Of a stretch of 32,630 bases of DNA, positions 1-7,186 are shown piece after piece. Location: positions 1 through 32,630 of the forward strand of contig JBFMAE010000135.1 of assembly GCA_040756085.1 (NCBI GenBank), in the 5' to 3' direction. The notes below the pieces were generated by a model, which saw only the letters and a list, made by a program, of their open reading frames with translations, was not told the DNA's origin and ran no database searches. The translations under genes and the position numbers were made by a program. This stretch comes from JBFMAE01 sp040756085 (GTDB lineage: Bacteria; Desulfobacterota; BSN033; UBA1163). The stretch's first letter is position 1; each line of letters starts with the position of its first letter.

Positions 1-1
1 G

Positions 2-1066
2 CCCAGCTCACTGTCCGGGGCGCTTGAGAAGTTACGAACAAAGGTCAAAGGTGCGCAGGACTGGATGGACCTGGTGAGCACAATTGTTCACCTTTATGAA
101 GCTGGAGTCCTCCGAGATGAAACACAAAATAAACCGACCTTCAGGGCGGATCCCTCTGGATATGACTCAGCGCCAATTCATGTTGCTATGTTAAATGATA
201 GAGTACGTACATCAAGTTTCCTTGCTGGCATTTATGAAGTAGTTCGCCCTGGGGATATTGTTGTGGATATTGGAACCGGGACAGGTATTTTAGCGATTGC
301 CGCAGCACGTGCTGGAGCTCGACATGTTTATGCAATTGAAGCCAGCGGCATCTGGAGATTGGCTAAAGCACTTTTTGAATCCAACGGAGTGGCCGACAGG
401 ATCACCCTCTTGGAGGGATGGTCCACACAAATAAACCTGCCTGAACAAGCAGATGTGCTGATTAGTGAAATGATTGGCAATGAGCCATTAGCGGAAAATG
501 TTCTTGAGATAACCACTGATGCTGTAAAAAGACTACTCAAACCGGATGGGCGTCTGGTACCTAATAACGTCAAAATATTTGGCTTACCGGTTACTATCCC
601 CACCGCCGAACTTATGAAACACACATTCATAACCGAAACCCTGCAAAATTGGAAATCCTGGTATGGCATCGATTTTAATCCTTTGAGCGATGCTATACGG
701 AATTCCCCCCATGCTTTTTTTATTAATTCGTTTTCGGCACGTGACTGGAAAATTCTCAGCGAGCCTATCCTGCTGGCAAGTATAGATCTAAAGAATGTTA
801 GTCAATTGACTATTGACAATACAATAACTGCTACCACCAATGCTTTAGGACAGTTGAATGGTCTTTTTGAGTATTTCGAACTGGAGCTTGGGCTAAAAAC
901 ACGGTTGTCAACACACCCATCCCATGTGAATGCAGATAATCATTGGCGTTCTCCTGTTTGGGTTTTTATAGAACCCCTATCCTTGAATACCGGAGATCAA
1001 TTTGCAGTGACTTATAGATATCGTGTAACAGAGGACAAGGTTAGGGTGAGTGTTGCGCGCATCTGA
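2..1066 (+). CDS. PRMT-like SAM-dependent methyltransferase, 5'-partial at window edge
   Basis: The reading frame is open to the left edge; the first ATG is at 65, but the 21 preceding codons look coding and there is no ribosome binding site before that ATG, so the gene probably starts outside the window. A PRMT-like signature (IHVAMLNDRVRT) precedes SAM motif I (VVDIGTGTGILAIAA, about residues 67-81 counted from the ATG at 65). The segment SEMIGNEPLAE (about residues 134-144) corresponds to the double-glutamate loop of protein arginine methyltransferases, and the remaining half fits the beta-barrel that follows the Rossmann domain there. It therefore probably methylates a protein or peptide nitrogen; the substrate is not visible. 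The exporter gene follows after about 60 nt on the same strand, suggesting a shared pathway. Family assignment is good, exact activity is inference. Confidence 0.75.
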   Translation, partial: PSSLSGALEKLRTKVKGAQDWMDLVSTIVHLYEAGVLRDETQNKPTFRADPSGYDSAPIHVAMLNDRVRTSSFLAGIYEVVRPGDIVVDIGTGTGILAIAAARAGARHVYAIEASGIWRLAKALFESNGVADRITLLEGWSTQINLPEQADVLISEMIGNEPLAENVLEITTDAVKRLLKPDGRLVPNNVKIFGLPVTIPTAELMKHTFITETLQNWKSWYGIDFNPLSDAIRNSPHAFFINSFSARDWKILSEPILLASIDLKNVSQLTIDNTITATTNALGQLNGLFEYFELELGLKTRLSTHPSHVNADNHWRSPVWVFIEPLSLNTGDQFAVTYRYRVTEDKVRVSVARI

Positions 1067-1071
1067 CCTCC

Positions 1072-1116
1072 CTCACCCTTCCCCTCTCCCCCCTATTGGG
1101 AGAGGGATGGGGTGAG
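1072..1116. repeat. palindromic intergenic repeat overlapping a ribosome binding site
   Basis: Two 19-nt arms (1072-1090 and 1098-1116) pair at 16 of 19 positions around a 7-nt loop. The arms are of the CTCACCC...CTCTCCC type that recurs in related forms elsewhere in the window (7668-7688, 12015-12039). The end of the right arm runs into the GAGGAG Shine-Dalgarno sequence (1114-1119) of the downstream exporter gene. Confidence 0.75.
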
Positions 1117-1126
1117 GAGAAACCGA

Positions 1127-2944
1127 ATGTTTACTCCAATGATAAAAAGCCCTTTTAAAAAATACCTATTTACTCTTATCAACGTCATGTCCTGGAGAGT
1201 TGCATTGACACTTGGGTTGATGGTTTGTCTTGGCCTGATGGAAGGTGTTAGTTTGCTGATACTGGTTCCACTTCTGCAAATGGTGGGTTTAGATGTTCAA
1301 CAGGGCACCTTGGGACGGATTGCTGAATTTATATCATCCCTATTTTCAGTTATTGGGATTCGACCTACATTAATCGTGGTTCTTTGCTTGTATGTGCTCA
1401 TTGTCATCTTACATTCAATACTTAAACGCTTGGAAAATTCTGTAAGCCTTAAACTCCAGCACGAATTTGTGGTTCGTCTAAGGCTGAAGTTATATCGAGC
1501 CATTGCTAATACCAATTGGCTTTTTTTCGTTCGTCAAAGGTTATCCGATTTCACCCATGCATTGACCATTGAAATGGAACGGATAGGGGCAGCGACCTAT
1601 TATATTTTGAACCTCCTTGCCACGGGTATTGTTACGATTGTTTATATTCTTTTTGCATTAAAGCTTTCTGCAACAATGACAGGAATGGTCTTTCTTTGTG
1701 GTAGCGCGTTAGTGTTTATGCTTAGAAGGAAGACAAAAACAGCTCAAGAAACTGGTGAAGGACTCTCAGAAGCGATGAGTAGCCTTTATAACGCTGTATC
1801 AGAACACCTTGGCGGAATGAAAATTGCTAAAAGCTATGGATCTGAAGACCGACACGCTGAGATCTTTGGGAGACTAACCGAGCAGGTTCGTCACATGTAT
1901 ACCTATGCAGTCCAGAATCAGGCGGAGGTGAATTATTGGTTTAATGTTGGGTCTGTGATAATCCTTAGCATCATCCTGTATGTTTCTTTTAAGGTATTAT
2001 CCATCCCTACTGCTGGAGTCCTTTTGCTCCTTTACCTTTTTGCTCGAATCATGCCTAAGTTTTCCAGCATTCAACAGAACTTCCATTCTTTCATCAATAT
2101 GATGCCGTCGTTCAACAGAATCATGGATATACAAAATCGTTGCGAAGAGGCAGCAGACTCTAAAATCGATGGCACAGACAAATTCAAACTTCAGCATAGC
2201 ATTCGATTTGAGCGGGTCTTTTTTAGTTACAACATGGGGAAAAGTCCTGCCATCATAGATCTCAATTTGACCATTAATGTTGGAGAAACGACAGCTATTG
2301 TTGGTCCATCCGGCGCTGGCAAAAGTACAATAGCTGATCTGGTGATGGGCTTGATTAATCCTGATCAGGGGAAGGTGCTCGCGGATGGTAAGTTATTAAG
2401 TCCGGAGGTGATGAAGAGTTGGCGGGAACAGATTGGGTATGTACCTCAGGATACATTTCTGTTTCACGATACACTCAGGGCTAACCTCCTCTGGGCAAAA
2501 CCTGATGCCGATGAAAAAGAAATTAAGCAATCACTGAAATTCGCAGCACTAGAGGAATTCATTCTAAGGCTTCCAAATGGTTTAGAAACCATTCTCGGAG
2601 ACAGGGGAGTACTTATATCCGGAGGGGAAAGACAGCGTTTAGCATTGGCTAGAGCATTGTTGAGGAAACCATCCTTATTAATTCTTGATGAAGCCACAAG
2701 TTCTTTAGATTCCGAAAATGAGAAACGTATCCAGAATGCAATAGAGAAACTTCATGGTCAGATGACAATATTGGTCATATCCCATAGACTCTCCACTATA
2801 CGAGGCGCGGATGTTATTCATATGGTGGAAGGAGGCCGATTGATCGAATCCGGAACCTGGGGTGAACTTATTACCAAAGAAAATGGACGTTTCCGCACCT
2901 TGTGCGAAGCACAGGATATAGAATTAACAAAAAAATTCGATTGA
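1127..2944 (+). CDS. ABC exporter, fused permease-ATPase (MsbA/McjD type)
   Basis: A single polypeptide has an N-terminal membrane domain with about six hydrophobic segments (roughly residues 20-330) and a C-terminal ATPase. ATPase motifs in order: Walker A GPSGAGKS (about residue 393), Q-loop VPQD, signature ISGGERQR, Walker B LLILDEATS and the switch histidine SHRLS. About 605 residues is normal for a half-size exporter working as a homodimer in the inner membrane. A GTG at 1112 would add five residues, but the ATG at 1127 has GAGGAG seven bases upstream and is preferred. The linker sequence LFARIMPKFSSIQQ resembles exporters of lasso peptide and other peptide clusters as I remember them; with the methyltransferase upstream, a modified peptide is a possible cargo. 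That cargo is inference; lipid export is the main alternative. Confidence 0.85.
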   Translation: MFTPMIKSPFKKYLFTLINVMSWRVALTLGLMVCLGLMEGVSLLILVPLLQMVGLDVQQGTLGRIAEFISSLFSVIGIRPTLIVVLCLYVLIVILHSILKRLENSVSLKLQHEFVVRLRLKLYRAIANTNWLFFVRQRLSDFTHALTIEMERIGAATYYILNLLATGIVTIVYILFALKLSATMTGMVFLCGSALVFMLRRKTKTAQETGEGLSEAMSSLYNAVSEHLGGMKIAKSYGSEDRHAEIFGRLTEQVRHMYTYAVQNQAEVNYWFNVGSVIILSIILYVSFKVLSIPTAGVLLLLYLFARIMPKFSSIQQNFHSFINMMPSFNRIMDIQNRCEEAADSKIDGTDKFKLQHSIRFERVFFSYNMGKSPAIIDLNLTINVGETTAIVGPSGAGKSTIADLVMGLINPDQGKVLADGKLLSPEVMKSWREQIGYVPQDTFLFHDTLRANLLWAKPDADEKEIKQSLKFAALEEFILRLPNGLETILGDRGVLISGGERQRLALARALLRKPSLLILDEATSSLDSENEKRIQNAIEKLHGQMTILVISHRLSTIRGADVIHMVEGGRLIESGTWGELITKENGRFRTLCEAQDIELTKKFD

Positions 2945-3009
2945 TTTGGAGAAAAGAAAACCGCCTCATGAGAGACGCTTTTCCTAAGGTTAACGCAGCA
3001 AAAAATTCA

Positions 3010-3789
3010 TCAAAATTTGTATGTTACCCCAAAACTCAACGCTGTCTCATCAATAAACCTACCTTCAAGATTCAGTTTTAACTTCTCCATAATTTTATAA
3101 CTTATGCCCACAAATGCGCCAACATTGTCATCGGCTTTATACTTCAATGTGTATCCTTCCTCATCATGTTTCGCCTTTATTCTAACATCTGAATATTTTG
3201 CTCCTAAATAAGGAGTAAAGTTTCCGATTTTCATACCAATATAAGGAGCAACCTGCCATTCCTGAAAAGTAGTCTTCCCTGTAATTGAAAGTATATCAGC
3301 TCCAGTTGCGGGATCCGTGTATAGCCCTCGAATTTTATTCTTATGCCTTAGATATTGTAAGTCTCCGCCTATTAAAAAACCATTCTTGAAAGCATACGTA
3401 CCTTTTAATCCCCCTCCGTAAGCAAAGGCCCATTTTGTATTGTATTTAAAATCCTCTACAATTGCTCCTAAATATTCTATATCACTTTTAAATTTATAAT
3501 CAGCCGCTCCGAGTTTTACATAAATATCCAGAAAATCAAACACTCCAAAGCTCCCCTTAATCATTGTACGATATATCTTTTTAACTTCAATGTTTGTTAT
3601 CCCTACGCCAGGGAAGAGTGTAGGGCTTGACGATTTAAATTCCAAATCCCGCTTAAATACATATTCCTGATCTATACCAATACCAAATTTAAACTGCCCT
3701 TGTGTTTCAGCATCACCAATGCTTGCAGCATAAGTAGCCAAAGGTGAGTAAAAAAGAATTATTAAAGCTAAAAATACTATTTTTTTCAT
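3010..3789 (-). CDS. outer-membrane beta-barrel protein
   Basis: The product begins with a typical signal peptide (KK, then a hydrophobic stretch, cleavage probable after TYAA near residue 22). The rest is alternating polar and aromatic strands (YVKLGAADYKF, FTPYLGAKYSDVRIKA) ending in SFGVTYKF, i.e. a terminal Phe as used for BAM-dependent insertion. At 259 residues it fits a small 8- to 10-stranded barrel of the OmpA/OmpW-like or opacity type. It starts at an ATG with a strong AAGGAGGTG ribosome binding site. No enzymatic motif is seen, and the ligand or role is unknown. It stands alone, convergent with the exporter gene and separated from the PEP-CTERM gene by a hairpin-rich stretch. Confidence 0.75.
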   Translation of the reverse strand: MKKIVFLALIILFYSPLATYAASIGDAETQGQFKFGIGIDQEYVFKRDLEFKSSSPTLFPGVGITNIEVKKIYRTMIKGSFGVFDFLDIYVKLGAADYKFKSDIEYLGAIVEDFKYNTKWAFAYGGGLKGTYAFKNGFLIGGDLQYLRHKNKIRGLYTDPATGADILSITGKTTFQEWQVAPYIGMKIGNFTPYLGAKYSDVRIKAKHDEEGYTLKYKADDNVGAFVGISYKIMEKLKLNLEGRFIDETALSFGVTYKF

Positions 3790-3864
3790 AAAGCACCTCC
3801 TTGATTAAATTATTAATGAAAAGCCTGTTTACCCCCAAAAACCTGTAAATACAAATAGTTAAAA

Positions 3865-3887
3865 AAAATCCTTTTGTCAAGGATTTT
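3865..3887 (-). promoter_or_regulatory. hairpin containing a TTGACA box upstream of the barrel gene
   Basis: A 9-bp perfect inverted repeat (3865-3873 / 3879-3887, 5-nt loop) lies about 80 nt upstream of the barrel gene. On the minus strand it contains TTGACA, a perfect -35 box; the region 17 nt further holds only a poor -10 (TATTTG). It could be an operator-overlapped promoter or just a hairpin. Confidence 0.3.
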
Positions 3888-3969
3888 CTTTGTTTATCCC
3901 GTAATCCCTGCTTTTTATCCTTACTTATGTGGTTATTGTGGAAAAAAACCAGGTAGGCCGTTTACCCCG

Positions 3970-4066
3970 CCCCGCAGAAAGCCCCGTGATTTATCACGGG
4001 GATGAATGCTATAAATCCGAAGGGGCCCAATGCCCCACGTTTTAACGTGCGGTCGGGGTTTACTCA
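3970..4066. mobile_element. possible relic right end of an IS200/IS605-type (tnpB) element
   Basis: Two strong hairpins sit close together: a perfect 9-bp stem with 2-nt loop (3982-3990 / 3993-4001), preceded by GCAGAAAG, and a second dyad (CACGTT at 4036-4041, AACGTG at 4044-4049) inside a larger CCCC...GGGG context. The order GAAAGCCCC-stem-GGGG-ATGAATG resembles the end of tnpB genes and their guide RNA hairpin, with a subterminal hairpin beyond. No tnpB or tnpA gene is present, so at most a solo end remains. Confidence 0.35.
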
Positions 4067-4109
4067 TCTCCCCACGACAGGATGGAGTATATTATAAGGT
4101 GTGCCGTCT

Positions 4110-4145
4110 GGCTAAAATAAAAAGGGCGAGCCAAAGCTCGCCCTT
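4110..4145 (-). terminator. rho-independent terminator of the PEP-CTERM gene
   Basis: A perfect 10-bp stem (4122-4131 / 4136-4145) with a 4-nt loop is followed on the minus strand by a T-rich tail (TTTATTTTAG). It begins 27 nt after the stop codon of the PEP-CTERM gene. Confidence 0.88.
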
Positions 4146-4171
4146 AAGTCTTCCAATATTTATGTTTTCGG

Positions 4172-4828
4172 TTATGTCCGACGTCTCCTCATCAAAGCTG
4201 CCACACCCAACAATCCACTTCCTAAAAGGAATATGGTGGCAGGTTCAGGCACAGGGACAGGGCAGTCCTGAATGGTATCCACCAAGGCATAGTGGGTCCC
4301 CCAATCATCAGTTACGGATATCCTAATTTCATTGAATATAATGTTAGTGAACCCCAGAAAAGCCGTTTCCGGGTTATCGTAAGTCGTCCTCAGAGAGAAT
4401 TCTTCAACGACTGTACCGTTTAATAAAGCAGTTAAGGTCGTGTAACCAGGATTGGTGGCTAGACCGAATGCGGCTTCCGTCTGAGGGGTGGGAAATATGA
4501 AATTGATAGAAAACGGATCATTAATATTATCTAAATAAAAGTTCCCAACGTAATGTCCGCTGATACCCGTGATTCCCGGAATTCCTGTCACTGGACCTTG
4601 GGAGTCATAATACACGGAAGGAGAAAATGTTACCCCGAAAGGCGCATATTGATTCGTAATTTCGGTACCTTCAGCAAATACGAGTTCATCAAACGTGATT
4701 ATTACCGGCGCATTCGGTAGTCCTGTACTGCTAATTAGGGGAGTAGCGTATGGAGTAGAAACGAAGCTGCATAGGATTGTAAAAATGCTTAACAAACAAA
4801 TAACTAATACCATCATTATTTTTTTCAT
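4172..4828 (-). CDS. PEP-CTERM sorting domain protein
   Basis: The protein has an N-terminal signal peptide (about residues 1-28) and ends in a textbook PEP-CTERM signal: VPEPATIFLLGSG, a short hydrophobic helix and the basic tail MRRRRT (residues 193-218). Such proteins are exported, cut near the PEP motif by an exosortase (EpsH family) in the inner membrane and released to the exterior or exopolysaccharide matrix. The central 150 residues (ITFDELVFAEGTEIT, FNEIRISVTDDWG) look like a beta-sandwich of the kind common in these secreted proteins; the specific function is unknown. No exosortase gene is in the window. The start has GAGGTG upstream. A sigma-54-type promoter lies about 60 nt upstream and a clear terminator follows, so it is a single-gene transcript. 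Confidence 0.93.
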   Translation of the reverse strand: MKKIMMVLVICLLSIFTILCSFVSTPYATPLISSTGLPNAPVIITFDELVFAEGTEITNQYAPFGVTFSPSVYYDSQGPVTGIPGITGISGHYVGNFYLDNINDPFSINFIFPTPQTEAAFGLATNPGYTTLTALLNGTVVEEFSLRTTYDNPETAFLGFTNIIFNEIRISVTDDWGTHYALVDTIQDCPVPVPEPATIFLLGSGLLGVAALMRRRRT

Positions 4829-4885
4829 TTTTACACCTCAGTTTATAAATTTTTAACGAATTTATATTTTCGATACTAATAATGA

Positions 4886-4900
4886 GCAAATTTTATGCCA
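4886..4900 (-). promoter_or_regulatory. sigma-54 (RpoN) promoter upstream of the PEP-CTERM gene
   Basis: On the minus strand the sequence reads TGGCATAAAATTTGC: TGGCA (-24) and TTGC (-12) with exactly the consensus distance (TGGCAC-N5-TTGC). Transcription would start near 4874, giving a leader of about 45 nt that includes the ribosome binding site. Sigma-54 control of PEP-CTERM genes (PrsK/PrsR systems) is described for such bacteria; the site here is a sequence match only. Confidence 0.6.
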
Positions 4901-5575
4901 GAAATTACTTGATTAACAACTAATTGTAAGCTATTGAATTTATATACAAAAATATTTATTAACCTTTTTCTCCTTGGTTCTCCTCAGAGCAAAATTGTAA
5001 AGAATTCCGACGATTTGAAAAAGTGATCAGTGGTTAGTGCTAAATGTTAAGAAAAAAATAGTAAAAATGATAGGTTATAAAAAATAAAAATAAAAAGTGA
5101 AGTTGTTAATATTTCCGACAATTTTGGTATAAGTTTAAAGTGTAAAGTGTTGCTGGATTAAAAGGCATGCCTCCTTACTTTTTATGATGTCCAGGAAGAT
5201 TTGGATCTGTTTTTCGACTTGGGCTTGGGCAAAAGCGACACTTCTTGTCTTGTTACAGGGAGACAAAAATTTGGTAATTACCATCTTTAAGAATAGAACA
5301 ACAATCAAGAGTGAATTCAAAGAGGTCAATGGAAGCGATCGTAATAAATGGGACAACGGCTCTATTTTATTATATTTCACCATAGGAGTTGTCTAAATTT
5401 TAGCAAATCCTCACGCCCCTCTTTCCTCCCTAAGGTTGTTTGTGGACAAGTCGGTTAAAAAAGTAGAGAGCGAGAGTATTTATAAATTGGTACTTGAACC
5501 GTCCATCCTCTTCATTTCTAAAAGACTCAATGGATGACACTGAAATTTAGAGTCCCATTTACCTCAAAATTCTTG
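4901..5575. other. AT-rich gene-free stretch
   Basis: No convincing gene is seen. Short frames on both strands around 5135-5396 overlap each other, lack ribosome binding sites and show no recognisable motif. Two near-identical 12-mers, TTCCGACGATTT (5005-5016) and TTCCGACAATTT (5113-5124), lie 108 bp apart upstream of the sigma-54 promoter and could be activator sites, which is speculative. Confidence 0.4.
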
Positions 5576-5604
5576 TTGACCCCTGTGGAGAAATTTAGTA
5601 TAGT
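5576..5604 (+). promoter_or_regulatory. sigma-70 type promoter for the PilZ gene
   Basis: TTGACC (5576-5581) and TATAGT (5599-5604) are separated by 17 nt, close to consensus in both boxes and ideal in spacing. The start point would be near 5611, leaving a 90-nt leader with a small CCCTTT/AAAGGG hairpin before the PilZ start codon. Confidence 0.65.
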
Positions 5605-5700
5605 TGTATCAAAAGCTCAACATCCCTTTAACCCTTTCTAACTGAAAGGGAAATAGATGGGTGGAATGAATTTAGCCTCCATTTCTAATCAAAAGGTCTG

Positions 5701-6090
5701 ATGGAATCAGAAGGAAAAGAAACCAAACACCATATCGGGATTGTCAATTTTGAGAGAAGAAAGTATCCCCGATTTAATGTCGATTTACCGGTAGAATATC
5801 ATAAAATTAACTCCCCCATCGGCCATGCCGGCCGAGCCCTCAATGCCAGCGAAGGTGGTTTATTGATTTATTTTCCTGAGCAGATGGAGATCGGTCAACA
5901 TCTAAAGATAAAACTTTTTTTTGCTTCAGGGGCTGATCTAAATACCATCGAAGTGCTGGCTGAGCTGGTCTGGATGGATATCCATTTAGGTAAAGGCTGG
6001 GGGGATTATCGGTGTGGAGTAAGATTTGTTGATATCTCTCCAGAGGATAGGACGAAGTTGAAGAATTTTTTAATAAGCCTTTCACAGTAA
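5701..6090 (+). CDS. PilZ-domain c-di-GMP-binding protein
   Basis: A 129-residue single-domain protein. The PilZ signature is complete: RRKYPR near residue 19 supplies the RxxxR element and NASEGG near residue 49 supplies the [D/N]xSxxG element that bind cyclic di-GMP. The rest (EVLAELVWMDI, YRCGVRFVDIS) matches the beta-barrel and ends with a short helix, as in stand-alone PilZ proteins acting as cytoplasmic second-messenger receptors for motility or exopolysaccharide control. The start is an ATG with a modest AAGG five bases upstream. It is transcribed alone from a good promoter; the next gene converges. The target cannot be read from the sequence, although the neighbouring exported PEP-CTERM protein would fit a matrix-related role. 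Confidence 0.9.
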   Translation: MESEGKETKHHIGIVNFERRKYPRFNVDLPVEYHKINSPIGHAGRALNASEGGLLIYFPEQMEIGQHLKIKLFFASGADLNTIEVLAELVWMDIHLGKGWGDYRCGVRFVDISPEDRTKLKNFLISLSQ

Positions 6091-6117
6091 CCCCTTCCTC
6101 TCCTTAAATGGGGAAGG
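6091..6117. repeat. short hairpin between convergent genes
   Basis: CCTTCC (6093-6098) pairs with GGAAGG (6112-6117), extendable by two inner pairs. It directly follows the PilZ stop codon and is related to the C-rich/G-rich repeats elsewhere. No T-tract follows, so termination is uncertain. Confidence 0.4.
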
Positions 6118-6167
6118 CAAGTCGCAGAGCTGTGTAAAAAATTAAGCTCCTAAATCCATTGCAACCA

Positions 6168-6428
6168 TCATTTAACAAACGTTCCCTTTTTATATTTCCA
6201 GATAATCAATCCGTCCTTACCCAATTGATGGAATGCCGAACGGATGGTCTGTCTGCTTACATTGAACTGAAGGGCAAGCTTCTCTTGGACTAATCGATTT
6301 CCTTTCTTCAACTTGCCGGAGAGGATCCTCTTCTTCAGTTTTTGATAAACCTCCCCATCCATGTAGTGCCTCTTTAATTTCCTCTGAAAAATTTCTTTAA
6401 GGACGTTTTCGGGTATTTTGTTTTTCAT
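6168..6428 (-). CDS. stand-alone GntR-type winged HTH protein
   Basis: The 86-residue product has a short N-terminal helix region (about 28 residues) followed by a GntR/FadR-type winged helix-turn-helix: VYQKLKKRILSGKLKKGNRL, then LALQFNVSRQTIRSAFHQLG and the wing GLIIWKYKKGTFVK. It stops at the end of the wing, so the effector-binding FCD or UTRA domain of normal GntR regulators (220-250 residues) is missing. The start has a good AAGGAG site. It lies 56 nt downstream of the acyl-CoA synthetase beta gene on the same strand and may regulate that locus. It could be a genuine mini-regulator or the remnant of a longer gene; no continuation in another frame was seen after the stop. Confidence 0.75.
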   Translation of the reverse strand: MKNKIPENVLKEIFQRKLKRHYMDGEVYQKLKKRILSGKLKKGNRLVQEKLALQFNVSRQTIRSAFHQLGKDGLIIWKYKKGTFVK

Positions 6429-6484
6429 AAGAGCTCCTTTCCGAATAGCCCATTTGGGGATTTCTTTCCTTTTGAACGATCATT

Positions 6485-7186
6485 TCATTCATCTTTTTCC
6501 AGGATGATCCTGGCATCGACAGCTGCCGCGCCGTCTCCGTAAGCAACGATGGGGTTTAGCTCCAGTTCTTTAATCTGAGGATTTTTCTCTATCAGGCTGG
6601 ATAGCTTAAGGATGATTTCCACTAATACGGATATGTTGGCTGGTTCTTTTCCCCTGTATCCCTGCAACAAGGGATATCCTTTTATTTCTTTAATCATCTC
6701 CAGCGCGTCTCTTCGGTCCACAGGAATGATCCTGAAAGAAACATCTTTAAGTATTTCTACAAAGATGCCCCCCAGGCCAAACATGATGACCGGTCCAAAT
6801 TGAGGATCTTTATTAGTACCAACAATGACCTCAGTTCCCGGACGGGCCATTTTTTGTACGGATACCCCCTGGATGAGAATGCCGGGATATTGCTGGCTCA
6901 CACTTTCTATGATTTCGTTATAAGCCGTTTTTACCTCGTCCGCATGATTTAAGGCCAACTTCACCCCGCCAGAGTCACTTTTGTGAATCACATCCGGGGA
7001 AGCTATTTTTAGCGCTACGGGGAAGCCGATCTCCTGGCTAAGATAGACCGCTTCTTCTTCCGTCTTAGCCAGTCTGGTTTCTATGACGGGAATGCCTGCC
7101 TGTTTAAGAATTTCTTTCGATTCAAATTCAGTGAGTATGGACCTGCCTTCCTTGATTGCCTTATTGAATATTTGAAACTTCCCCAT
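6485..7186 (-). CDS. ADP-forming acyl-CoA synthetase, beta (ATP-grasp) subunit
   Basis: The sequence matches the ATP-grasp domain of acetate/acyl-CoA ligases (ADP-forming): FESKEILKQAGIPV at the N-terminus, FPVALKIASPDVIHKSDSGG, then MARPGTEVIVGT, FGPVIMFGLGG and the C-terminal ELELNPIVAY with an acidic/Asn metal-binding region. These enzymes interconvert acyl-CoA + ADP + Pi and acid + CoA + ATP, used for energy conservation by anaerobes. From the ATG at 7186 the product is 233 residues, the usual size of a separate beta subunit. In-frame ATGs exist upstream (7285, 7213), but they lie inside the alpha coding sequence and lack a binding site; GGGAAAG precedes 7186. It overlaps the end of the alpha fragment by 26 nt. 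If the alpha is dead, this subunit may need a partner elsewhere. Confidence 0.85.
   Translation of the reverse strand: MGKFQIFNKAIKEGRSILTEFESKEILKQAGIPVIETRLAKTEEEAVYLSQEIGFPVALKIASPDVIHKSDSGGVKLALNHADEVKTAYNEIIESVSQQYPGILIQGVSVQKMARPGTEVIVGTNKDPQFGPVIMFGLGGIFVEILKDVSFRIIPVDRRDALEMIKEIKGYPLLQGYRGKEPANISVLVEIILKLSSLIEKNPQIKELELNPIVAYGDGAAAVDARIILEKDE

Noticed and set aside
3931..4049. Plus-strand frame over the IS605-like hairpins as a tnpB C-terminus
   Set aside because: Two frames look weakly coding here (one with a CxxC), but neither shows the DED or zinc-ribbon motifs of TnpB, so no coding feature was called.
4030..4326. 98-codon plus-strand frame
   Set aside because: It runs across the hairpin region, the terminator and the antisense of the PEP-CTERM gene's C-terminus, which is far better supported.
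5135..5396. Overlapping short frames on both strands (82 and 70 codons)
   Set aside because: They overlap in opposite directions, lack ribosome binding sites and show no recognisable domain in an AT-rich stretch; neither can be preferred.
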